64,000 nt of DNA, taken from the NCBI GenBank assembly GCA_023100825.1, contig CP095846.1:3410001-3474000 (forward strand), read 5' to 3'. Positions 8,786 to 17,449 of this stretch are shown one piece after another. Source of the stretch: Nocardioidaceae bacterium SCSIO 66511. GTDB lineage: Bacteria > Actinomycetota > Actinomycetes > Propionibacteriales > Nocardioidaceae. The number at the start of each line of letters is the position of its first letter. The stretch's first letter is position 1. A model generated the notes under the pieces. That model saw only the letters and a list, made by a program, of their open reading frames with translations. It was not told the DNA's origin and did not search any database. Position numbers and translations under genes: made by a program.

Positions 8786-9463
8786 CTAGATCAACACCGA
8801 CCCGTCCGCGGATGTTCCCGGAAGGCACCGCTTGAGCCGACCCGCGATCCACTGCAGAATCGCCGACGCCGCGAGGCGATACGTGGCATCCTGTTCGACC
8901 GGCGCCCGCTTGGGCACTGCCAGCGAATGATCGGCGTACGGCAGGGTGACCAGCGACACCTGTTGCGGAAACTCCTCGGGCCCGCCGAGGTCGTCCCGCT
9001 CGCCCTGTACGACGAGGACCGGCACCCGCGCACCGAGCAGCTCGTCGACGCGCGACTGCTCCGGCTTGCCCTTCGGATGCAGCGGGAACGACAGAGCGAC
9101 GACGCCGACTCCCCCGAGCCGCCGAGCCTGCCGACAAGCGACCCGGGCGCCCGTACTTCGCCCACCGATGAACGTGGGGGTCTGCGGTCGCAGCCGGTTG
9201 ACCATCGCCTCGAACGATTCGTCGAGCACCGTGCGGTTCGGTGCGATCCGGCGCCCGGCACCGACCCACGGCAGCTCGATCATCGCGGTGTTCACACCGT
9301 GTGAGGGCAGGCTGATCGCAATGCGGCGAAGATCGGGCGTGTCGATCCCCGCACCGGCGCCGTGCGTCATGATCAACGTCGCGAACGGGCTCATCGCCCG
9401 GCGCTGGACGAGTCGGCCGGGACCGTGCGGCGTCTCGATGGTGCGCCGCTCGATCGTGATCAT
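8786..9463 (-). CDS. Alpha/beta hydrolase (KANL3/Tex30-like)
   Basis: 225-aa alpha/beta hydrolase: an oxyanion-region HGAGAG near 34-39, a nucleophile elbow of the form G-x-S-x-G in GGRSTGARVA (about 98-107), an acid in QGERDDLGG and a catalytic-type His in YADHSLAVPK. It resembles the KANL3/Tex30 dienelactone-hydrolase-like group; substrate unknown. ATG overlaps the SRAP stop by four bases, so they form an operon. Its 3' end contains the SigR-type promoter for sigR. Confidence 0.82.
   Translation of the reverse strand: MITIERRTIETPHGPGRLVQRRAMSPFATLIMTHGAGAGIDTPDLRRIAISLPSHGVNTAMIELPWVGAGRRIAPNRTVLDESFEAMVNRLRPQTPTFIGGRSTGARVACRQARRLGGVGVVALSFPLHPKGKPEQSRVDELLGARVPVLVVQGERDDLGGPEEFPQQVSLVTLPYADHSLAVPKRAPVEQDATYRLAASAILQWIAGRLKRCLPGTSADGSVLI
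8793..8819 (-). promoter_or_regulatory. SigR-type promoter upstream of sigR
   Basis: On the minus strand GGGAAC (complement of 8814-8819) is followed, after exactly 18 bases from GGAAC, by GTT (complement of 8793-8795). This fits the SigR/SigH consensus GGAAY-N18/19-GTT. The predicted start near 8786 leaves a leader of about 175 nt to the SigR ATG or about 56 nt to the in-frame GTG at 8729. It fits the known autoregulation of this sigma factor. Confidence 0.72.
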
Positions 9464-10215
9464 CGTTCGTCGCCGTCGACAGCGAGCGGGTCGAGAAGCT
9501 GCGGGCCGTTGTTACGTACGTTGTTGACCTCGGTCGAGACCGGGTACGCCTCGAGGCGGCCCGGTGCAGCCGGTACGAGCAGGCCGAGCAGGTCGTCCTT
9601 CTCGGAACGGTCGGGGTCGAGCCAGGCGTGGTAGCGGTCGGGCTCGACGAGCAACGGCATCCGGTCGTGAATGTGGCCGACGTCATCCTCGGCCTTGGTC
9701 GTGAGCACGGTGCACGTCCAGCGGAACGCGTCGTCGGCGCTCTCGTCCTTGGTCGGATCGCGCCAGATCTCGTACAGCCCGGCCATCGCGAGCACACCGC
9801 CGTCGCGCGGGCGGATGAAGAACGGTTGCTTGATCGGCTTGCCCTTCGCGTTGCGCTTCTCGGTCTCGTACCACTCGAAGTAGCCGTCGGCCGGCAGCAG
9901 TGCACGGCGTACGGCGAACGCGCGGCGGAAGGAAGGCTTCTCGGCGACCGTCTCCATCCGGGCGTTGATCATCCGGTTGCCGATCGAAGGGTCCTTCGCC
10001 CAGGTCGGAACGAGACCCCAACGCAGCAACCGGAGCTGACGTACCGGATCGGCATCGGAGTCGCGCCGCGGGCGCCGCTCGACGACCGCCGGGACCTCCT
10101 TGGTCGGTGCGACGTTGTAGTCGGCGAGCACCTCGCTCGGGGCGTACTCGGGCTGGATATCGAACTCGGCCGCAAGATCGGCCGACGAACGGCTGTTCGC
10201 ATACCTTCCACACAC
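9460..10215 (-). CDS. SRAP domain protein (YedK/HMCES family)
   Basis: 251-aa SRAP protein starting MCGRYAN; after Met removal the cysteine forms a thiazolidine crosslink with abasic sites in single-stranded DNA. The PADGYFEWYE segment (about 107-116) carries the conserved active-site Glu and WTC/MP strands follow. Members shield abasic sites and are often linked to the SOS response. It is first in a two-gene operon with the alpha/beta hydrolase. Confidence 0.93.
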   Translation of the reverse strand: MCGRYANSRSSADLAAEFDIQPEYAPSEVLADYNVAPTKEVPAVVERRPRRDSDADPVRQLRLLRWGLVPTWAKDPSIGNRMINARMETVAEKPSFRRAFAVRRALLPADGYFEWYETEKRNAKGKPIKQPFFIRPRDGGVLAMAGLYEIWRDPTKDESADDAFRWTCTVLTTKAEDDVGHIHDRMPLLVEPDRYHAWLDPDRSEKDDLLGLLVPAAPGRLEAYPVSTEVNNVRNNGPQLLDPLAVDGDER

Positions 10216-10260
10216 GGCAGACAGCCTGCCACATGCCGCCGACGTGCCCGGAAAACGGCA

Positions 10261-10303
10261 AGCGACGATTCCGCCAGCCCCGTGATCCGGCGGAATCGTC
10301 GCT
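10261..10303 (-). terminator. Rho-independent terminator of the GGDEF-like gene
   Basis: A perfect 15-bp inverted repeat (10261-10275 with 10289-10303, 13-nt loop) lies just after the stop at 10321. On the minus strand it is followed by TGCCGTTTTCC, a short T-run. Confidence 0.85.
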
Positions 10304-10320
10304 GCGTTGTGGAGGGGACT

Positions 10321-11100
10321 TCAGCGCGCGAGCTCGTCGAGCAGCAGGCTCGCTGCCGAGCTCGTCGGCGGTAGTCCCTCGATCCACACCCTCGTCGGCT
10401 CAACCGGCGCAGAGCCGGTCCCCTGAACCGCGAGGAGTTCTTGTGTCGCCGCCACTGCCTGGGGCAGCTGATCGTCACGCGAGACGATGGCGATGACGCG
10501 GTACTTACCCGCCCGACCGATGGTCAGACGGTCGTCGAAGGCCGAGCGCAGCGCCTCGGCGCTGTCGAGCATCGCGAGTCCGCCCCAGAGCGGCAGGGTC
10601 GCGTGCTCTGCCCGGGAGATCTCTGCGACGACAAGGGCGTGCCGCTCGTTGACGTCGACGCCTCGCCGCTCGCAGAGGCGGTACGCCTCGTTCAGCCCCG
10701 TACGAATGTGCGGCAGGCTCGCAAGACCCGTGAGGGGGTCCTCACACGACATCGCGTGCAGGAACTGCAGCGATGCATCGGTCCAGGCCATGACGAGCGT
10801 ACGAGTCAGGTCGAACGGCGGCTCGCCCGCGCGTACGACCTCGTACACGCGCTCGACGTGGTCGAGGATCTCGTCGAGCGGGATGCCTGCGTCCGCCGCG
10901 GCCTCGCCGATGTGGGCGCAGACGCCCTCCAACTCGCCGCCGAGCACGAGACGCTCGATGAGCGCGTCGAACCCGGTGGGCAGATCGGTGCCCAGCTCCT
11001 TCGAGATTCGGCGATGGCGACGCAGATCGGCATTTGCGTCACTGTGCCGGTCACGCTGGGTAAGCGAGGATCGACGAACCGACCCTGTGAACCACGCCAC
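10321..11100 (-). CDS. Degenerate GGDEF-like protein
   Basis: 259-aa soluble protein. The second half begins with DPLTGLASLPHIR, the usual entry of a diguanylate cyclase domain, but no GG(D/E)EF loop is seen, so cyclase activity is not expected. The first half is helical. GTG at 11100 is chosen because AGGAGG stands eight bases upstream; a longer in-frame reading to 11271 runs through the promoter region. It is divergent from the ECF-FN3 fusion with a 200-bp shared upstream region, suggesting a regulatory link (inference). Confidence 0.65.
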   Translation of the reverse strand: MAWFTGSVRRSSLTQRDRHSDANADLRRHRRISKELGTDLPTGFDALIERLVLGGELEGVCAHIGEAAADAGIPLDEILDHVERVYEVVRAGEPPFDLTRTLVMAWTDASLQFLHAMSCEDPLTGLASLPHIRTGLNEAYRLCERRGVDVNERHALVVAEISRAEHATLPLWGGLAMLDSAEALRSAFDDRLTIGRAGKYRVIAIVSRDDQLPQAVAATQELLAVQGTGSAPVEPTRVWIEGLPPTSSAASLLLDELAR

Positions 11101-11300
11101 GACGCCACCTCCTCTCGATGCTCTGACACAGGTGAAACGGGGCTGCACGCGATCTATGACGCGACTTTCGGCAAAAATCTCGAAAAGTTTCCTTCCGGCC
11201 TCGAACCCACCGATGCGCACACCCGAATCGATTAGTCCGATACGCTGGCTCGCGCTGTCATACGCCGTCATACTGGTGCGGAAAGGCCGTCTCTTCTGCT

Positions 11301-14300
11301 GTGACCAAGTTCGCTGCGCAACCCGATGCTCCGAGCGACGCAGAGTTGATCTCTCGCGTACGCGCGGGAGATCAAGGTGCCTACGGCGACCTGTTCGAGC
11401 GGCACAGCGAGGCGGCTCGGCGGATGGCGCGTCAGCTCGTGCACGGTCCGGACGTCGACGACCTGGTCTCCGAGGCGTTCACGAAGGTGCTCGTCCAGCT
11501 CCAGCGCGGAGGCGGCCCCGACGTCGCGTTCCGGGCGTACCTCCTCACCGCGATCCGGCGACTGCACGTCGACCGGACCCGGGTGAACAAGCGACTGCAT
11601 GTCACCGACGACCTGGAGGCGCTCGACCAGGACATCGAGTTCGATGACCCCGCAACGGCCAGCTTCGAGCGCGGCGCGGCGTCGAGGGCGTTCACCTCGC
11701 TGCCCGAACGATGGCAGCTCGTACTGTGGCACCTCGAGGTCGAGGGCCAGAAGCCCGCCGATATCGCGCCGATCCTCGGCATGAGCGCGAACAGCGTCGC
11801 AGCGCTCGCGTACCGGGCGCGGGAGGGTCTGCGACAGGCGTACCTGCAGAGCCATCTGGCCGACACCGCCGATGCGACCTGCCGCTGGACGACCGAGCAC
11901 CTCGGCGCGTACGTACGAAAGGGCCTCGCCAAACGCGACTCTGCCAGGGTCGAGACCCATCTGAAGGAATGCCACCGGTGCACCGCCGTCTATCTCGAGC
12001 TCACCGAGGTCAACTCGAACCTCTCCGGGCTGCTTGCACCGGCGCTGCTCGGCCTGGCGGCGCCCGGCTACCTGGCCGCGGGCGGCGTCAAGGTGGGCGT
12101 ACTCCTGCTAGCGCCGTGGGCGAAGCTGAAGGAAGCAGGCGCCGCAGCGCAGGCCGGTGCGGCCGCGGCAGCCGTCGCTGCGGTCGTCGGCGTGATCGCC
12201 GTCGCGGGTGCGATCAACGGCACCGACGACACCCAGTCGCCGACCGCCGAGTCGGCGATCAGCCAGCCGCCCGTCACTGACAACTCGGCGCCCCCAGACG
12301 ACTCCAACAGCCCTCCCCCGGACGACTCCGACCGACAGGAGTCGCCACCGGACGACCAGAGCACGGACGACCCGACGCAGCCGCCCGACGACGGCACAGA
12401 TGAGGGCCCCGACAACGACACCGAGCAGCCGCCGGACGACGACACCGAGCCCCCGCCCGACGACGAGCCCGACGAGGCGCCGGACACTCCGACGAACGTC
12501 TCCACCGACGTCGAGGGCTCCGATATCGTCCTGACCTGGTCGCCTGCCGCCAATGCGCACGGCTATCGCGTCTACCGCACCCAGTCGTCGACATCGGTGT
12601 CGAACGACGCACGCTCGTTCGGCGCCGTACCCGCGTTGAACGCCGCGTACCAACCCGCCTCCGCGTACGCCTCCGCCGGGCGGCTGATCAGCGGGACGAT
12701 CCCGGCAACGTCATACCGCGACACCGCAACGGTCGACGGCACCCGATACACCTACGTCGTCACGGCGATCGGCGCCAACGGCGAAGAGTCGGCGATCTCG
12801 AGGTCGGTCGCGGTCACGTTCGACCCACCGCCGGCCGTACCCGCCAACGTGCGCGCGCAGGCGGATGAGGCCGGTGTCGTGGTCCGGTGGGATGAGAACA
12901 CCGAGCCCGACTTCGGCACGTACGAGGTCCTGCGTGACGAGGTGCTCGTCTCGACCTCGACCTCGCCGGAGTTTCAGGATCGCTCCGTCGCCGACGGCAC
13001 CACGCACGACTACCGCGTGGTCGCGGTCGACCTGGCCGGCAACAAGTCGACCGAGTCCGCAGATGTCCAGGCTACGTACAACCCGGCGCCCGGCGCGCCG
13101 ACCGGCGTCACCGCGCAGGTACAGGACGGCAAGGTCGTCATCGGCTGGGCCGCCGGCAGCGAACCCGATCTGCAGGCGTACGAGGTCTTCCGCGACGGCA
13201 CCTCGATCGGCCGCACCTCCACGCCGTCGTTCACCGACCCGGGCATCGTCGACGGAAAGACGAACACGTACACCGTCGTCGCCATCGATCAGTCCGGCCA
13301 GACGTCGCAGCCCTCCGCCGCGGCCACAGCGACGTACGATCCGGCCCCCAGCGCGCCGACCGGCGTCACCGCGCAGGTGCAGGACGGCAAGGTCCTCGTG
13401 AGCTGGAACGCCGGCAGCGAACCCGACCTCAAGACCTACGAGGTCTACCGCAACGGCACACCGATCGGACGTACCACCTCACCGTCGTACGCGGACAGCA
13501 GCGTCGTCGACGGGCAGACGTACACCTACAGCGTCGTGGCAATCGACAAGAGCGACCAACAGTCACCCAGGTCGGCAAAGGCCAATGCGACCTACGACCC
13601 GGCGCCGAAGGCTCCGACCGGGCTCACGTCGAGCGTGCAGGGCAGCTCAGTTCACCTCGACTGGAACCCCAGCTCCGAGCCTGATGTGACCTCCTACCGG
13701 CTCTACCGCAATGGCGAGGTCATTGCGACGGTGTCGTCGCCCGGGTATACCGACGACCATCCGCTCGACGACAAGGCGACGTACTCGGTCTCGGCCGTCG
13801 ACAAATCGGGCAAGGAGTCGGATCGGTCCGAGAAGACCAGCACGGACCTCAAGCCGGATGCCCCGGCCGGGTTCAGGGCGACCGCTGTCGGAACGGAGGT
13901 CAAACTCACCTGGAATGCCAACAGCGAAAGTGACGTCAGCTCGTATCGGGTCTATCGCAAGGGCGAGGCCATCGCAACTGTCCCATCGCCCCACTACACG
14001 GATGCGAACCCACTCGACGGAAAGAGCTCATACTCGGTTACCGCGGTTGACGAATCCGGCGAGTCGGCTCGTTCCGACTCAGACTTCGCCGACGCTTCTC
14101 CCGGCAAACCGAGCGGATTCGTGTGCAGCGTCAATCCCGACGAAACGCTCGATCTGACATGGGATCCGCCAGCGACAGACATCCGCAGGTATGAAGTTCA
14201 TCTGGACTGGAAGTTCTTCACGACGTTCGAGCCGCGTGTGACCGACGGCGGCCACGGCGGAGCCGCAACCCACCGGGTACGCATCGTGGCGATCGACAAC

Positions 14301-14516
14301 GCTGGCAATAGGTCCGAAACCGCCGAGTTCATCTGTAAGCACGAGCAACCGGACGAAAGCGACGCCAGGTTGGGTGCCGAGACGAACGACGAAACCGGAT
14401 CGAAGCGCGACAACTCGCCGAACGAACGACCCAAGCGAGATCCGCGCAACAACGGCCAGCACCACAACGGCCAGGGGCACAAGCCGGATCAGTTGACGGG
14501 TATCACCGTTCGCTGA
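11301..14516 (+). CDS. ECF sigma factor fused to zinc finger, TM helix and seven FN3 domains
   Basis: 1071-aa fusion. Residues 11-95 form sigma region 2 and 130-185 region 4 (helix-turn-helix around PADIAPILGMSANSV). An anti-sigma-like zinc finger follows (H220, C224, C227), then a hydrophobic helix at about 284-305, an Asp/Pro-rich linker (about 310-395), and seven consecutive FN3 repeats with APTGVTAQVQDGK-type starts, ending in a basic Asn/His-rich tail. The topology puts the sigma part in the cytoplasm and FN3 outside. GTG 11301 follows GAAAGG. Actinobacterial ECFs with zinc-finger/TM extensions are known (groups such as ECF52/ECF53, from memory); the FN3 array is unusual. Confidence 0.85.
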   Translation: MTKFAAQPDAPSDAELISRVRAGDQGAYGDLFERHSEAARRMARQLVHGPDVDDLVSEAFTKVLVQLQRGGGPDVAFRAYLLTAIRRLHVDRTRVNKRLHVTDDLEALDQDIEFDDPATASFERGAASRAFTSLPERWQLVLWHLEVEGQKPADIAPILGMSANSVAALAYRAREGLRQAYLQSHLADTADATCRWTTEHLGAYVRKGLAKRDSARVETHLKECHRCTAVYLELTEVNSNLSGLLAPALLGLAAPGYLAAGGVKVGVLLLAPWAKLKEAGAAAQAGAAAAAVAAVVGVIAVAGAINGTDDTQSPTAESAISQPPVTDNSAPPDDSNSPPPDDSDRQESPPDDQSTDDPTQPPDDGTDEGPDNDTEQPPDDDTEPPPDDEPDEAPDTPTNVSTDVEGSDIVLTWSPAANAHGYRVYRTQSSTSVSNDARSFGAVPALNAAYQPASAYASAGRLISGTIPATSYRDTATVDGTRYTYVVTAIGANGEESAISRSVAVTFDPPPAVPANVRAQADEAGVVVRWDENTEPDFGTYEVLRDEVLVSTSTSPEFQDRSVADGTTHDYRVVAVDLAGNKSTESADVQATYNPAPGAPTGVTAQVQDGKVVIGWAAGSEPDLQAYEVFRDGTSIGRTSTPSFTDPGIVDGKTNTYTVVAIDQSGQTSQPSAAATATYDPAPSAPTGVTAQVQDGKVLVSWNAGSEPDLKTYEVYRNGTPIGRTTSPSYADSSVVDGQTYTYSVVAIDKSDQQSPRSAKANATYDPAPKAPTGLTSSVQGSSVHLDWNPSSEPDVTSYRLYRNGEVIATVSSPGYTDDHPLDDKATYSVSAVDKSGKESDRSEKTSTDLKPDAPAGFRATAVGTEVKLTWNANSESDVSSYRVYRKGEAIATVPSPHYTDANPLDGKSSYSVTAVDESGESARSDSDFADASPGKPSGFVCSVNPDETLDLTWDPPATDIRRYEVHLDWKFFTTFEPRVTDGGHGGAATHRVRIVAIDNAGNRSETAEFICKHEQPDESDARLGAETNDETGSKRDNSPNERPKRDPRNNGQHHNGQGHKPDQLTGITVR

Positions 14517-14590
14517 GTGTGAGGGCCGCAAGGGCCTCGCGTGTGGCCGAGCCGTCGGGCGTGTAGACCAGCAGGTGGTGGCTGGGTTCG
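14503..14590 (-). pseudogene. C-terminal remnant of a regulator, MmyB-like
   Basis: The minus strand encodes a stop-terminated tail reading HHLLVYTPDGSATREALAAL, which resembles the C-terminus of MmyB-type XRE regulators (usual form LVVYTAEPGSPS...ALALL). No matching upstream domain is present: the homology runs straight into MFS sequence on the other strand. It overlaps the last codons of the ECF-FN3 gene tail-to-tail. Family assignment is tentative. Confidence 0.4.
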
Positions 14591-15492
14591 TCAACGGCCG
14601 CGAGCTTGGCGTCGCAGCACGCGTCGCGTCCGGCGCATTCTTCGCGGCATCCATCGCCACCTCGATCACCTACATCGGGGACACCGTGCCTCCGGCGACC
14701 CGCCAGCGCCCGCTCAGCGAGTTGATGACCGCGTTCGCCCTCGGCACTGCATTGGCCACGGTCGTCGCGGGCGCCGTTGCCCACGCGCTCAGCTGGCGTC
14801 TCGTCTTCGCGCTCCCTGGCTTGATCGCCGCCGTACTCGTGGTCGCCCTGCATCACGTACCCGAGCCGCCGCGGCAGAAGACGAGTGGCCTGCTCGGCCC
14901 GCTGCGCGTCGTACTTCGTTCTCGATGGCAGTGGTACGTGATGGCGGTGGCGATGCTCGAAGGCGCCGTATTGCTCGGATTCCTGACCTTCATTGCACCC
15001 GCTCTGGAGACCGAGGGAGCCACGCCGGCTTTCGCCGGTGCGGTGACCGCTCTCTACGGCGTGGGTTCCATGGCGGCCGCGCAGCTGGTCAAGCGGCTGA
15101 CCACTCGATGGACACCGTCGCGGTTAATCGTTACGGGTGGCGCGCCCCTCGCTATGGCATTCGGCCTCGTGGCCGTCAACTCGTCCGTGCCAACCTTGGT
15201 TGCCTGTGCCTTGCTACTCGGCATCGGTTGGTCGTTCATGCATTCGACGATTCAGACCTGGGCGACCGTCCTCAACCCGTCGGCGCGTGCCACGGGCGTC
15301 GCTATGTTCGGCCTCGCGCTCTACGTCGGCAGTGCGCTCTCGAGCGCGCTGATCGCCGAACCCGCCGCGAATCATGAGTACCGGGCGATGTTCCTGGTGG
15401 CCGCGATCCTCAGCCTTCCCCTCACCGTGCTCGCCGCCGTGGGACGCTCCCGCTACCAGCGAGCAGATCGAGATGGCAGTTCTCGTAATTGA
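14575..15492 (+). pseudogene. MFS transporter lacking its first transmembrane helices
   Basis: The 305-codon reading matches the major facilitator fold from about helix 4 (VAARVASGAFFAASIATS) to the end, but helices 1-3 and the usual start are absent, and an in-frame stop lies just upstream. No ribosome binding site is seen. The break sits where the divergent MmyB-like remnant begins, as expected if one deletion removed the shared promoter and both N-termini. The remaining frame is open, so decay may be recent or a shortened protein may persist. Confidence 0.65.
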
Positions 15493-15510
15493 GACGAGTG
15501 CATGCCTGTG

Positions 15511-15540
15511 CCCCGCCACGGTGGTGCTCGGGTGGCGGGG
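15511..15540. terminator. Hairpin between MFS remnant and HNH gene
   Basis: CCCCGCCAC (15511-15519) pairs perfectly with GTGGCGGGG (15532-15540) across a 12-nt loop, between converging genes. Confidence 0.6.
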
Positions 15541-15542
15541 TG

Positions 15543-16922
15543 TCAGGCGGCGCTGCGTTTTCGCTTCTCTTGGACGGTGGTGTCTGTTCGGCCGGGGAGT
15601 TTGGTGGTGGTGCCGGCGGTGACGAGGTACGAACGTCCGGCTGGTGAGAGCCAGAGCCAGATTCCGGGTGCCGGTGACGTGACGGTCCAGGCGGTGAAGG
15701 TCTTCGCCCGGTGATGGAACCGACAAAGCCGGTGTCCATTTCTGGAATCCGTGGGACCGCCGTCGGTGTAGTTGCGGATGTGGTCGTAGTCGCCGAGCTT
15801 CGCCGGACGGCTGCAGTACGGAAAGGTGCACGTCAGCGCGTTCATCAGCGCGGTCTGTTCCCGCAACCGTGGTGGCGCTACGTAGCCGGTGGTCGAGATG
15901 GTGGTTTCGAGGTCGATGACGGGTTTGACGACGATCCGCGACGATTTGCCGAGAATTTGTTCGGCCTCGGTGCGGGTGATGGCGCCGACGTCGTCGAGTG
16001 ACCAGGTGCCCCAGCACCGGTCGTAATGAATGTAGAGCACCGTCTCCCGCAACCCACGACGGCGACGCCCGCGTGGTTCGGGCTCGGGTCGCGATTCGGG
16101 TTCGGCGGGTGCGTCCACGTCAGCGTTGTCGGTTTTGTCGGCGACGAGGGTGTAGAGGTCGTCGAGGCTGTCAGGCTCATGGATCATGGCGAGTGCGACG
16201 GAGCGGAGGATGTGGTCGGGGCGGGTGTCGCCGAGGAACCGCATCGACTCCACCAGCTGATCAAGACGCTGGTCGAGGCGTTGTCCGTCGTCGATGGTGA
16301 GGGTGCCCGTGATGTGGGCGACGCCGTCTTCGAACCAGATCGTCACACCCCGCCGCCTGCGTGCTTCGCGTCGCTTCTTTTCGGCGCCTTCGGGGTCGTC
16401 GACGAACCGGATCTGGTCGAGCACCTGCTGCAGCCGGGGCATGGTGATTCGCCCAATCAGCGGGGTTCCGTCGACATTCGCAGCCGACAACCGGCGGTCG
16501 GCATCACCGGCTTGGGCGATGGTGAACTCCCGCGTCGCACGCGCGACTTTCCGGAGCCGCCACGCATCCACACAGCCTTCGTGCAGACACGCGTACAGGC
16601 GTGGGAGCCGGTACGCCAAATCCAGGGCGTCCGCGATCAGCGACCGGGCGCCGTTGGCCGAGAGGCCGAGGGCGGGGCCGACTTCGGCGACCGCGTACTC
16701 CGATACCGACGGTGTCCCGGATCCGCCGTAGCGGGTCCATTCGTTCACCCCACCGGCTTGTGCGAGGGGCTCGGCAGCGATCTGCCGCAGATACGCCATG
16801 ACCGCATCGAACTGTGCAGCCTCGGTGCGGGCGAGCTGAGCACGAGCGGCCGCAGCAACATCGAGACCATCGGTGGTCTCGACATCGTCGATCAGGTTCG
16901 CCGTCCTCATAACCGACATCAT
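15543..16922 (-). CDS. DUF222/HNH endonuclease-like protein (13E12 repeat family)
   Basis: 459-aa protein with an N-terminal DUF222 region (about 25-330) and a C-terminal HNH nuclease domain, seen as CTFPYCSRPAKLGDYDHI followed by NGHRLCRFHH. This is the 13E12-repeat family, found in many paralogous copies in Nocardioidaceae and mycobacteria; biological role unknown, mobility suspected. ATG 16922 follows GGCGGGTGGC; ATG 16919 is equally possible, and a longer reading from 16979 crosses a probable DnaA box. Upstream lies a repeat-bearing non-coding stretch. Confidence 0.8.
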   Translation of the reverse strand: MMSVMRTANLIDDVETTDGLDVAAAARAQLARTEAAQFDAVMAYLRQIAAEPLAQAGGVNEWTRYGGSGTPSVSEYAVAEVGPALGLSANGARSLIADALDLAYRLPRLYACLHEGCVDAWRLRKVARATREFTIAQAGDADRRLSAANVDGTPLIGRITMPRLQQVLDQIRFVDDPEGAEKKRREARRRRGVTIWFEDGVAHITGTLTIDDGQRLDQRLDQLVESMRFLGDTRPDHILRSVALAMIHEPDSLDDLYTLVADKTDNADVDAPAEPESRPEPEPRGRRRRGLRETVLYIHYDRCWGTWSLDDVGAITRTEAEQILGKSSRIVVKPVIDLETTISTTGYVAPPRLREQTALMNALTCTFPYCSRPAKLGDYDHIRNYTDGGPTDSRNGHRLCRFHHRAKTFTAWTVTSPAPGIWLWLSPAGRSYLVTAGTTTKLPGRTDTTVQEKRKRSAA

Positions 16923-17052
16923 GCCACCCGCCACTGACAACATCGGGTGCCAGAAGGCCTTATCCACAAGGGAAAACAAAGATTCTTGAAGAATCTTCTC
17001 GGACAGTCAGGTGAGGCAAGCGGGCCAGCCCAGGAACCGGCGGGTCGGGTCA

Positions 17053-17183
17053 GCCGACAAGCAACCCGAACCCACCGTGACGGGATCCTCGTCGCCGCCA
17101 CGCGGTCCGCACCGAGGCGCACGGAAACGATGAAGGCAGCAACCGACCAGGCGGGAAGGCCGACAAGCAACCCGAACCCACCG
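17053..17183. repeat. 25-bp perfect direct repeat in a non-coding stretch
   Basis: The 25 bases at 17053-17077 (GCCGACAAGCAACCCGAACC plus CACCG) recur exactly at 17159-17183, 106 bp apart. The surrounding 16923-17244 holds no credible gene. A perfect TTATCCACA (DnaA-box-like) lies at 16960-16968. The repeat could mark a past duplication or an insertion footprint beside the DUF222/HNH gene. Confidence 0.7.
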
Positions 17184-17244
17184 CGGCGATCCGAAAGCCC
17201 ATAAATCCGTCGACGGCGACCGCTGATCCTCTTACTCTCCTAAC

Positions 17245-17449
17245 AGGCGATGACGACGACAAGTAGACGTTCGACCACCGGGTCACAGAGAGCCGCCGGT
17301 AGCTGAGAGGGCGGTATCCGGCCGGGCGTCGAAGACACTTCCGAGCCGTACGAAACGAGGCCGCTCGTCGAGCGGCGAAGGTGTGGTGGCACCGCGAAGC
17401 ACCCGATCGCCCACACCTCCCGGGTACGACTACCAGGAGGTGGAAACAG
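17245..17449 (+). promoter_or_regulatory. Class II (translational) T-box leader with Asp specifier
   Basis: The aspS2 leader shows T-box landmarks in order: AGTA box (17262-17265), AGAGAG and an apical hairpin with CTGAGAG (17288-17315), specifier loop GAA-GAC-A with codon GAC at 17334-17336, a small hairpin (17361-17375), and the T-box TGGCACCGCG (17387-17396). AGGTGTGG (17379-17386) can pair with CCACACCT (17411-17418); alternatively CACCTCC (17414-17420) pairs with the Shine-Dalgarno GGAGGTG (17436-17442). The TGGC bulge would match discriminator G73, as in tRNA-Asp. Uncharged tRNA-Asp would thus free the ribosome site. A possible -10 is TACTCT at 17233-17238. Confidence 0.88.
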
